Source of the DNA: Cephalopachus bancanus
Taxonomy: Eukaryota > Chordata > Mammalia > Primates > Tarsiidae
DNA: 64,000 nucleotides
Assembly: GCA_027257055.1 (NCBI GenBank)
Contig: JAPVLO010000097.1
Span: 1,550,001 to 1,614,000, forward strand
Direction: 5' to 3'
The notes under the pieces are model-generated. The model was not told where the DNA came from. It made no database searches and worked only from the letters and a program-made list of their open reading frames with translations. The position numbers and the translations under genes are program-made. This document shows, one piece after another, positions 22,325-32,034 of the stretch (position 1 is the first letter of the stretch; each line of letters opens with the position of its first letter).

Positions 22325-24400
22325 ATCTCAATAATCAGCTTGAACATGAATGGACTAAATGCACCACTGAAAAGACAAAGAATCGCAAACTGGGTAAAAA
22401 ACATGACCCAACAATAGGCTGCCCCCAGGAAACACTTCTCACTATGAAGGCCGCCCATAGACTGAAAGTGAGAGAATGGAAAACACATTTTCAGGTGAAT
22501 GCAGCACAAAATAAGGCAGGAGTCAAGACCTTAATATCAGACAAAGCAACCTTTAAGCTATCAAAAATTTAAAAAGATACAGAAATACACTGGGTAATGA
22601 TAAAAAGTTCAAGCCATTGACAAGAAATTTCCATCCTAAATATATATGCACCCAACACAGGAGCACATAGATTTATAAGGCAGCTACTAAGTAAACTAAA
22701 AGATATTGCTCTAATACTATCATAGCTGGAGACCAAAATACCCCACAAACAACCCAAGAGAGAACATTGAGGCAAAAAAATCAACAAAGAGATCCAGAAC
22801 CTCAATTTGGCACTTGAACAAATGGACTTAATAGATATCTACAGAACACTCCACCCAGCAACCGTGGAATATATTTTACTCATAACCACATGGAACATAC
22901 TCCATGATCAACCACATCCTTGGGCATAAATCAAGCATATAAAAATTTCGTAAGATTGAAATACTGGCAAGTACCTTCTCAGAGTACAGTGGAATAAAAA
23001 TAAATATCACAACCAACAGGATTCCCCTAAAACACACACAGACATGGACACTAAATAGCATGATGCTGAACAACTCCTGGGTCAACACAGAAATTACAAC
23101 AGAAATTAAAAGTGTCCTGAAAATGAATTAAAACAAAGACACACCTTACCAAAACTTCTGGGATACCATGAAAATAGCACTGTGAAGGAAATTTATAACT
23201 CTGTGAACACACATCAAAAAAGTGGAAAATCACAAGTTAACAGCCTAATAAATCACCTAAGGGAGCTGGAAAGGCAAGACCACCAAAACTCTAACTTCAG
23301 AAGACTCCAGATCACCAAAGTAAAACCCAAAATACAGGAAATAGAAGACCAAAGTATCATAGAAAAAAATCAATTAAACAAAAAGCTGTTTTTTTCAAAG
23401 GATAAACAAGATTGAAGGACCCCTAGCTAGACTGACCAAGAAAAAGTGAGAAAAAGCCTAATAAACAAAAAATCAAGTCACATCTGACCCCAAAGAAATA
23501 CAAAAGATTATCAGAGATGACTGTGTGCAAACCAACTTAAAAACCTAAATAAAATGGAGAACTTTCTGACATCACACAACCTCCCAAGGTTGAAACAAGA
23601 AGACCTTAAATAGATCAATAACAACACAGGAAATTGACTCTCTCATAAGAAAACTACTTACAAAAAAAGAGAAAAGTCCTGGACCAAATGGTTTTCCATT
23701 GGAATTCTAAAAAACATACAAGGAGGAGCTGATAGCAATCCTAATTAAAGTATTCCAGGCAATTAAGAAAGATGGAGCTCTCTCCAGATCTTTTTCTGAA
23801 ACTAACATACTAATATCCAAACCTGGTAAAGATCCAACATGGAAAGAGAACTACAGGCCAGTATCCCTGATAAATATAGATGCAAAAATTCTCAACAAGA
23901 TTCTAGCAATTCAAATACAACAATACATCTTAAAAAATCATCCACCATGACCAAGTAGGCCTCATTCCCAGGTTGCAGGCCTGGTTCAACATCTGAAAGG
24001 CCATAAATTTAATTCAATACATCAACAGGTATAAAAACAAGAATCACATAATATAATTAGATTCAGAAAAAGCTTTCGATAAAATCAAGCATTCCTTCTT
24101 GACAAAAACCCTTGAACACCTAGGCATAGAGGGAACTTACCTCAGGATAGTAAGAGACAGCTACAGTAAACACACAGACAACATATTGCTAAACTGACAG
24201 AAATTGGAAGCATTTTCCCTTAAAACCAGAACAAGACAAGTCTGCCCACTTTCACCCCTCCTGTTCAACATAGAGTTGGGATTCCTAGCAAGAGCAATCA
24301 GACATGAGAAGGAAACCAGGGGCATCCAAATAAGAAAAGAGGAAGTTAAGTTATCCTTCTTTGCTGATGATATGATCCTACACAACAAATATTTAGTGAT
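22325..24400 (+). pseudogene. Younger L1 ORF2 remnant (endonuclease and partial RT)
   Basis: The endonuclease region starts at about 22325 (ATCAGCTTGAACATGAATGG) and the RT at about 23480. A frame at 23182-23415 includes LRELERQDHQN, and one at 24204-24593 contains the RT catalytic box SFFADDMIL with FADD intact at 24360-24371 before it runs into the Alu. Stops and frameshifts occur throughout, and about the last third of ORF2 is absent. Confidence 0.88.
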
Positions 24401-24416
24401 ACTTGAAAAAAAGGAG

Positions 24417-24706
24417 CTGGGCTCGGTGGCTCAGCCTGTAATCCCGCGCCTTTGGGAGGCTGAGGTGAGTGGATTGCCTGAGCCCGCGGGTTTGAGACCC
24501 ACCTGGGCAGCGAGACCTCATCTCTACAACAAATCAAAAAATCAACCGGGCGTGGTAGCGCATGCCTGTAATTCCGGCTACTCGGAAGGCTGAGGAGGAA
24601 GGATCTCCGGAGCCCAGCGGGTCGAGGCTGTGGTGGCCGGAAGTGGCCACTGCACTCCAGTCTGGGCGACAGAGTGAGAGTCCAACTCAAAAAAAAAAAA
24701 AAAAAA
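24417..24706 (+). mobile_element. Alu, lineage-specific type, at the L1 truncation point
   Basis: A full dimer (GGGCTCGGTGGCTCAGCCTG to GAGTCCAACTC plus A-run) is bounded by GAAAAAAAGGAG at 24405-24416 and GAAAAAAGGAG at 24707-24717. A related GAAAAGGAG lies at 19618-19626, left of the L1. It is among the best-preserved Alus here, with several CpGs retained. A frame at 24346-24765 minus is Alu sequence only. Confidence 0.96.
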
Positions 24707-24717
24707 GAAAAAAGGAG

Positions 24718-26287
24718 AAAATTAAAATAAAAAGTTATAAATAAATGAGGCTTTACAACTGACACCCCGCAAATACAAAGGATCCTACAAGGCTACTATG
24801 TACAATCATATGACAACTCATTAGATAACTAGAAAAAAATGAATACATTTCTAGAAATACAATATTCACCAAGACTGAATCATGAAGAAATAGAAAATAT
24901 GGGCAGGTCAATAATGATTAAGAAGGTTGAATCAGTAATTAAATATTCACTAACAAAGAAAAGCCTAGAACCAGATGGCATCACTTGTTAATTCTATGAA
25001 ACATTTAAAAAATAATTTACACTATTTTTTTCTCAACTTTTCTAAAATTGAAGAGTTGGGAACATTTCCAAACTCATTTAGTAAGGCCAGCATTATCCTG
25101 ATACCAAAGCCAGACTAGATTACTATAAGAAAATAAAATTATAGGTCAATGTTTTTGATGAACTTAGAGGCAAAAGTTCTCAACAAAATACTAGCAAATT
25201 GTATTCAGCATCACATTAAAATGAGCATACATTACCAAGTGGGATATGATCATGGATGTGAGGATGGTTCAATATATGCAATTCATTAAATACGATACAT
25301 AATGTTACCAGAATAAAGGATACAAATTGTATAATTACCTAAATAGGTGCAGAAAAAGCATTTTAATGAAATTCAATATCATTTCATGATAAAAACTCCC
25401 ACCAAATTAAGTGTAAAAGAATTAACATCATAATGGTCATATAAGGCAAGCCAATAGCTAACACCATAATCAACAGTATAGCATTGAAGAATTTTCCTCT
25501 AATATCAGGAACAAGACAAAATGACCACTCTATTCACTTCTACTTAAGATATTACTGGGAAGTCTAGCCAGAAGAATTTAGCAAGAATAAGAAATCAAAG
25601 TAATCTAAATTATAAAGTAAGTTGTAAAAGTTTTTGTTTCCAGATAATGTAATTTTATATATAGAAAACACTGAAGACTCACAAGCAATAACAAAAATTG
25701 CTACAACTAATAAAGAAACTCAGAAAAGTTGCAAGATAAAGTATTAACATACAAAAGTCAGTTGCATTTTATTACACTAATAGTAAACTATCAGGAAAGG
25801 AAGTTGGGAAAAATTTCATTTACAATATCATCAAAAAGAATAAAATGCATAGGGATAAGCTTAACTACAAAAATAAAGATATGGATTAAAGACTTAAATA
25901 TCAGACCTGAATCTGTAAAACTACTAAAGGGAAACATAGGGGAAAAGCTTTTACAAAGCATATATCTGATAAGAGAAATATCCAACATATATAAGGAACA
26001 TAATGCAAAAAACTCAAAAGCAAGAAAACAAAGCAAACAAACTGCAATTAAAAAATTGGCAAAGGACTGGAAAAAACATTTCTCAAAAGGAGACATACAA
26101 ATTGTCAGCAGATATATGAAAAAACGTTCAACATCTCTAATCATCAGGGTATGTAAATCAAAACCACAATGATATATCACTTTGTTAAAATGAGATAATA
26201 TGTTTTGGAGATGATGTAGATAAAAGTAAACTCCTGTATAGTATTGGAGGAAATGTAAATTGGCACAGCCTACAAAAAACAGTATGA
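24718..26287 (+). pseudogene. Old L1 ORF2, RT and C-terminal part
   Basis: The old L1 resumes with TTTACAACTGACACC and ATGAAGAAATAGAAAATATG, then the RT. The catalytic box reads FPDN at 25637-25648, so both the alanine and the second aspartate have changed. A 147-residue frame at 25729-26172 covers the region after the RT, including KDLNIRPESVKLL and AKDWKKHFSKGDI. No full frame survives. Confidence 0.85.
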
Positions 26288-26654
26288 TACATATACATGA
26301 TGGAATACTATGCGGTCATAAAGAAGTATAAACATATGGACTTTGCAGCAACGGACAGATTTTCAGTCTATAATACTCAGCGATCTATCACAGAAACAAA
26401 GAACTGAGTACCACATGTTCTCATTTATAAGCGGACCCTGAACATTTACCATAATGCTATAAGAAAGAGATTGGCAGCAGTGGGATAGTGCCAGAATGGA
26501 GAGGGTGCTCACAACATCAATAAGGGTACCTGGTCTCAAACCAGGCAAAGTGGGGAACAAAGAGAGGCCCAATCTTTACTTGTATGATGTCCACTTGTAT
26601 ACCTAATCCTGAATTGTACCACACAGCTTTAAAATAAAATATTTTTAAAAACCC
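26288..26654 (+). mobile_element. L1 3' fragment with TSD inside old L1
   Basis: A 5'-truncated copy of the younger L1 family: end of ORF2 (GGAATACTATGCGGTCATAA, CACAGAAACAAAGAACTGAG) and the full 3' UTR ending TTTAAAATAAAAT. CAAAAAACAGTATGA at 26273-26287 and CAAAAAACAGTTTGA at 26655-26669 form a target-site duplication with one mismatch, and old L1 sequence continues on both sides. Confidence 0.92.
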
Positions 26655-26914
26655 CAAAAAACAGTTTGAAAGTTTCTCATAAAATTAAAAATAAAACTAC
26701 AATATGATCCAGCAATCTCAATCCTGAGTATATATTCAAAGGAAATGAAATAAGTATATGACAATTGCAACATCATGTTTATTGCAACATTATTTACAAT
26801 AGTCAAGATAGGAAATTAACCAGAGTGTCTATCAACAGATGAATGGATAAAGAAAATATGACATAAATCACTCAATGGAATATTATTCAGTGTTAAAAAA
26901 GAAGGAAATTCTGC

Positions 26915-27211
26915 ATTTTTTTTTTTTTTTTTGAGTTGGAGTCTCATTCTGTTGCCCAGACTGGAGTGCAGTGGCCACTCCCGGCCACCGCAGCCTTGAC
27001 CTGCTGGACTCCGGCGATCCTTCCACCTCAGGCTTCCGAGTAGCCGGAATTACAGGTGCGTGCTACCAGGCCCGGCTAATTTTTTTTTTTTGATTTATTG
27101 TAGAGATGAGGTCTCGCCTGCCCAGGCAGGTCTCGAACCCGTGGGCTCGGGCAATTCACTCACCTCAGTCTCCCAAAGGCATGGGATTACAGGCTGAGCC
27201 ACAGACCCAGC
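26915..27211 (-). mobile_element. Alu, lineage-specific type, with perfect TSD
   Basis: Reversed full dimer starting with a T-run and GAGTTGGAGTCTCATTCTGT and ending GGCTGAGCCACAGACCCAGC. GAAATTCTGC at 26905-26914 recurs at 27212-27221. It interrupts old L1 sequence near the ORF2 end. Confidence 0.95.
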
Positions 27212-27527
27212 GAAATTCTGCCATTTATAATAATATGGATGAACAAAAAGAGCATTATGCTAAATAAAATAAGCTAGCCACAAAAAAATGCATATTCTTA
27301 CATGTGTAATGTCAAAAAGGCAAACTCATAAAAGCAGAGAGTAGAATGGTGGTTGCCAGTGCAGGAGTGAGGAACATGAGGATGTGTTAGTCAAAGGGTT
27401 CAGTGTTTCAGTTATGCAAGATGAATAATTTATGGATATCTAATGTACATCATGGTAGACTATAATTAAAGTTACTGTATTATATACTTGAGACTTGCTA
27501 GGTAGATAGACCTTAATTGTTCTCACC

Positions 27528-27585
<58 letters not shown>

Positions 27586-27745
27586 GTTTCTATGGGAAGT
27601 GATAGACAGACTAATTAGCTTGATTATGGTAATCACTTTACAAAGTATATGTATATCAAAAATTGCCATAAGATATAAAATCAATTTTTTATTTGTCAAT
27701 TAGCTTCAATAAATCTGAGGAAAATGTAAAAAAAAAAAAAAGAAA
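27212..27745 (+). mobile_element. Old L1 3' UTR and A-tail
   Basis: AGAGTAGAATGGTGGTTGCC, AATGTACATCATGGTAGACT and GCTTGATTATGGTAATCACT are in the order of an L1MA-type 3' UTR, ending in an A-run at 27728-27742. The element that starts at 15470 ends here. Confidence 0.85.
27531..27583. repeat. (AC)n microsatellite
   Basis: About 26 uninterrupted AC repeats lie within the old L1 3' UTR. An uninterrupted array of this length is expected to be length-variable between individuals. Confidence 0.97.
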
Positions 27746-28030
27746 TTCAAAAGGAGAAAAAAGTCTAATCAGCAGTTAAGAACTTTCTGTTTTGAGGAAA
27801 TGAGAATGAGTTACAGAGCAGGCCAATTCTGAATGAGGGTTAGAGGGTAGGGGAATGATGGAAATATGTCGTCATTTTTGATTGGTGTCACAGAAAAAAA
27901 TAGGATGCCACAGTCCTCCTTGGGCTACAATGCTTAAATTATGGTAATAAGTCTCATTGATTATTTCACAGTGTGTCTAAAGTACAGAAAACAAGTTCAC
28001 TTTGGGGAAATAAGTGTTTTGCACACTTGA
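27746..28030. other. Unassigned segment after the old L1 tail
   Basis: About 285 bases between the L1 A-tail and the MER-type 3' half. I recognise no family. It could be a further insertion, 3'-transduced flank of the L1, or interior of the split DNA element. Confidence 0.4.
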
Positions 28031-28141
28031 AAAAATGAATTTCAAGACAATGACAGTTGAGCATTAAACTGAGTGCAAGGTCCATCTAAGTATGGGGCCC
28101 TGCATAATGACATGGGTCACAGACAGATAAAGCCAGCCCTG
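28030..28141 (+). mobile_element. 3' half of a MER-type DNA element
   Basis: ATTTCAAGACAATGACAG, GAGCATTAAACTGAGTGC, TATGGGGCCCTG and the end AAAGCCAGCCCTG correspond to the second half of the element whose first half lies at 15382-15466. The terminal AGCCAGCCCTG is the approximate reverse complement of the CAGGACTGGCT at the 5' half, as expected for terminal inverted repeats. Confidence 0.55.
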
Positions 28142-28622
28142 CTCACTCAAGATGACTATGCATAAGCAGTTTGGGTTGAATGGAAGAGTTTCAGTTGTAG
28201 AATTATATAAGCTATTGGGGAACAGAATTCAATTGTACTGTCCTATGAATTTTTAGTTTTTTATAATGCTAACAAAAAAGGCATAACTCACCAAAAGCAT
28301 ATTTTCTGATTGGTTTTGCAAACGTTTTGTATCAGTGACTTGTGCTTAAGTAGGGGAACTGAACTGGTTCACCACCACAAAGTTTTCTTACTCCTTGCTA
28401 AGAGTTCCTCTCATATTCCATGTGAAATTCTCATGAAAAATAATGTTTATGTCATATAATTTCTCCCAAATGTGACTTCATTAATTCAGCTATGTGACGG
28501 GTATCCTTAGATTAATGAAAAATAAATAAACAAAAAACACTTGCTTGAACAATGTCCTAGCTGCAGTGACCAGAGTTATAGATGGAGGAAGTTTTCAAAA
28601 GGAGTTTAACATAAAGAATGGC
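28142..28622. other. Unassigned sequence
   Basis: No repeat or gene recognised between the MER-type fragment and the mariner. Confidence 0.4.
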
Positions 28623-28625
28623 ATA

Positions 28626-29567
28626 TGAGTTCTGACAATTAAGTTCTTGAACTCATCCTAGAAAAAGTGCTATATACCTCATTGCTGAATATCACTGTAG
28701 TCACCTTCAAAGTACTCCCCTTGGGAAGCTAGGCACCAACACCAGTACCTAGTCTACCTACCTAAGCAATTTTGGGACTGTTTTCCTGGAATGGCCATCA
28801 GAGCTATCATCGTATTACCCTTGATGTCCTGAATGTCATCAAAATGTCTTCCTTTTAATATTTCTTTTATCTTTGGGTAAAGGAAAAAAATCATTGAGGG
28901 CCAGATCAGGTGAGTAGAAAGGGTGTTCCAATACAGTTAGTTGTTTACTGGCTAAAAACTCCCTCAAAGATAGTGCTGTGTGAACTGGTGCATTGTCATC
29001 ATATATGAGTTCCTTCAGGACCATTTTTGGATACACCTTTCTCATGCCGAGATTTTCAGTTAATATTTTCCTGTTTCTCTATCAATGTGTATTTGGGCTG
29101 CTATGCTTTTCACAGTTAGCTTATGCTTTTGACATATAGTTTGAAGACTTTTTGCAATGTTTCAGTCAGTTCTGTTTGTTACTGGTTGTCCTGACCACTC
29201 TTCATCAGTGATGCTTTCTCTCTCCTCAGAAAAACATTTAATCCACGGTACACTGTAGTTTTCTTCATGGCTTTATTTCCATAAACTTGACTAACACATT
29301 CCTGATTTCACTTTCACTCTTGCCAAGTTTAACAAGAAATTTAATGTTTGTTTGTTGCTCTAATTCAAACTCCAACATTCTGATGATGCCACACAAAAAC
29401 ATGCAACAAGAATAAATGCCACTCATCAAGACACTGCCGCATATCAACACAAACACAGCTATGAGACACTGATATATCAAGGCTATGAAACCTTACTAAG
29501 TTGATTTTACAGTGCTGCCAGTGTAAGTACGTGGTGGCAAGTTTGCGAACTTCATTGTCAGACCTCA
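28626..29567 (-). mobile_element. Mariner family B with both terminal inverted repeats
   Basis: A TA precedes TGAGTTCTGACAATTAAGTT at 28626. The inverted counterpart CTTCATTGTCAGACCTCA ends at 29567, followed by CA where TA is expected. The first 21 terminal bases match with two mismatches and similarity fades inward. At 942 bases it is shorter than a typical 1.3-kb mariner, so it carries internal deletions. Its terminal repeats and transposase differ from those at 17379-17931 and 46800-47177, making it a second family. Confidence 0.93.
28839..29450 (-). pseudogene. Mariner family B transposase pseudogene
   Basis: Two minus-strand pieces remain. The N-terminal piece (within 29265-29480) includes LEQQTNIKFLVKLGKS, matching the start of mariner DNA-binding domains. 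The catalytic piece (28839-29045, 68 residues) has DDNAPVHT, then YSPDLALNDFF. Counting 34 residues between the aspartate of DDN and that of NDFF shows the second half of the DD34D triad is conserved. Much of the region between the pieces, with the first catalytic aspartate, is missing or out of frame. It cannot encode an active enzyme. Confidence 0.9.
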
Positions 29568-30899
29568 CAGATGCTGTTGCCAGTGCATGGGACACGGTAA
29601 GTGAAGTCACAACTGGGACTTTATGCTTGGCACAAACTCAGACCTGTGTCTATGTTCAGTGATGATGATGAACAAAGTAATGACTTTGAAGGATTTCATA
29701 TGTCAAGTGAGAAAAAAAAATTATGGATTGGCAGGGGTGATGACTGACATGAGGCAGCTAGGGTGAGTTTCTCCTACAGAGTAAACCAAGCTAAAGTTTC
29801 TTCAGCACCCAGAGAGGAACAGGACCAACAGCATGCCCCACAACTCTCCTAAGGAGTAATAATAGCCTCTTAGAGCAAAGGAAAAAAGGTCCATTGACCT
29901 GAGCTGAAACTGGCCAGTCTCTTACCTGTACCACAGTTTACCATAGCCTCTGGACACAGTGAGGAAGGTGAATGAGGGGAATTCAGGAGTTCTCTGTTCC
30001 TGCCATGAATTTACAGGACCCCTGAACCTTGCAGGACTCTAGTCCCTCATGGGAAACTGCCCTACCCACAGTCATGCTCTGCCGTGGAGTGGTATAGGAA
30101 AAAAGTCTTGAGCAGCACCAGCCACCATTTCTCAGGAACTCAACCCTTGTGGGTGGCACAGATGCTTTCCAGCTGACCATGGAATGGACAGCCCCAAGGG
30201 CAAATTCTGCAGCTGCAGAGAGTTCCTGGCTGGGTAGGCTGTGTGAGAACAACTAAGGCCCTGAAGCTGGCCACACCCTGACATTCAGATCACAGGCCAA
30301 GATTGGAGTCAGGTGGAACTCTTTGCCACAGCAACCTTACTCCTTGTATAAACTCTTTTGTGCCTACCCTGCACCTGCACAACAGTATTACTCCAGTGAC
30401 CTAGGACTCCCTCCCATTCTTTACCGGGGTAGCCAAGGGCATACACTTTTGGGATCTTCAGGTCTTTCCCCTGCATTCACCTCGAAGCCTCAAAACACAG
30501 TGAACTTAGAAAATCCCCAGAGATCTGCCCTTGAACTAGACTTTCTGGGCACTCCCATAGAGTAACACTTGCCAAGAAGAAAGCCTACAGGCACCATCAC
30601 AGCTGGTTTTCTCCTACAAGTGCCACCTCTTGGCCAAAGGTCAACAGTAAAACCCATCACATAGGGTATAATACTTCAGTTTTGGAGAAGACCTGATCCA
30701 AAACCCCAGCTAACACCACTTTCCAAGTCACTCTGGTCACTCAGGATTCTGTGAGCTAGTGCAAGTAACCAGCACAGGACTGCCACAGCTGGTGATTGAG
30801 AAACTCACCATACCAAGGCTATATATAACCAAGGGAACCCGACAGTGCCTATGTCAGCCTCCTGTCAACCTCAAAAAAGAATTAGTAGTCTGTACAAAT

Positions 30900-31870
30900 G
30901 AGAAGAAACCAGAAAAATAATTCTGACAATATGAAAAACAAGGTTCTCCAACACCCTCAAAAGACTACATCAACTCTTCAGTAATGAACGTCACCCAAAA
31001 TGAAATTTTTGAAATTCCAGACTTAGAATTCCAAAGTTTGATTATAAAATTGATCAGTGAACTTCAGGAAAAAATAGAAAATCAACATAAATAAATAAAA
31101 AATAAAATGATTCAGGACATGAATAAAAAATTTCCCGAGGAGACCGACACATACAAACATAAATTAAGCTGAAATTCTGAAAATGAAAGAATCATTCTGT
31201 AAAGTACAAAATGCAGTAGAAAGTTTTAACAGTAGACTAGAACAAGCAGAAGAAAGACTCTCAGAACTTAAAGATAAGGCTTTTGAATTAATCCAATCAA
31301 ACAATAAAAAATAAAAAAAGAATAAAGAGAATGGAACAGTCCCCAAGAAATGTGGGATTATGTAAAACATACAAATGTAAGAATCATAAGTAATCCTGAG
31401 GAAGAAGAGAAAGCAACAGGTTTGGAAAATCTATTTGAGGAAATAATGAGAAAAAAAAAAAAAACACGCAAAAACTTCACTTGTTTTGCCAGAGATCTAA
31501 ACATCAAGATACAAGAAGGTTAAAGAACCCCCAGAAGACTCATTGTGAGAAGTCATTTCCAAGGCATATAATCATTCAGGTATGCAAAGCTAATGTGAAG
31601 GAAATAACTTTAAGAGCAGTGAGACAAAACATCAAATAACTTACAAAGGTAAACTTATCAGACTAACAGCAGACTTCTCAGAAGAAACTGTATAAGCCAG
31701 AAAGGATTGGAGCTCCATCTTCGATCTCCTCAAACAGAATAACAGTCAGCCCAGGATTTTGTACCCCAAAAAACTAAGTTTCATAAATAAAAGAGAAATT
31801 AAGTCCTTCACAGACAAGCAAACACTGGAGGAATTTGTTATTGCTAGACCGGCTCTGTAAGAATACTCAG
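30900..31870 (+). pseudogene. Third L1 ORF1 remnant
   Basis: Recognised at nucleotide level from TTAACAGTAGACTAGAACAA, GCAGAAGAAAGACTCTCAGA (coiled coil) and AAACTTATCAGACTAACAGC with ACTGTATAAGCCAGAAAGGA (C-terminal RNA-binding domain). It contains many stops and an A-run insertion near 31450. Confidence 0.8.
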
Positions 31871-32034
31871 GGAAGTCTAAATATTTAAATAAAAGGTTGA
31901 AACACACCATTAGAAAAATACTGAAAATCATAATGTTCACAGGCCTTATGGAACACCAATACTATAGAGAAAATAAGTAAATAAATAAAGCAACAAGCTA
32001 ACAACCAGTATGCTGAATGAAATAGTACCTTACA

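Larger units (their letters stand above)
19623..24404 (+). mobile_element. Younger L1 with 5' UTR, truncated at its 3' side
   Basis: It begins GGAGTTTCCAAGATGG, comparable to the GGAGGAGCCAAGATGG start of primate L1 5' UTRs, then runs through a 5' UTR (19623-21120), ORF1 (about 21180-22090) and ORF2 (about 22325-24400). It stops in the reverse-transcriptase domain just past FADD. The C-terminal domain, 3' UTR and poly-A are missing, which is opposite to normal L1 truncation. An Alu follows after at most a few bases. GAAAAGGAG-like words flank the L1 and the Alu. Confidence 0.85.
15470..27745 (+). mobile_element. Old near-complete L1 containing nested insertions
   Basis: One old L1 can be followed in plus orientation: 5' UTR 15470-16400; ORF1 region 16815-17376 and 17933-18385; inter-ORF and endonuclease part 18551-19617; reverse transcriptase to C-terminus 24718-26287; end of ORF2 26655-26914; 3' UTR 27212-27745 ending in an A-run. 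The gaps are filled by an Alu, a mariner, an Alu monomer, a second L1 with an Alu, an L1 3' fragment and another Alu, plus an AC microsatellite in the 3' UTR. Sequence is continuous in L1 order across each insertion. The endpoints, especially the 5' one, are approximate. Confidence 0.85.

Noticed and set aside
24346..24765. 139-residue minus-strand frame
   Set aside because: It reads through an Alu and its poly-A; the peptide ([15 protein letters not shown]) is a known type of antisense-Alu translation.
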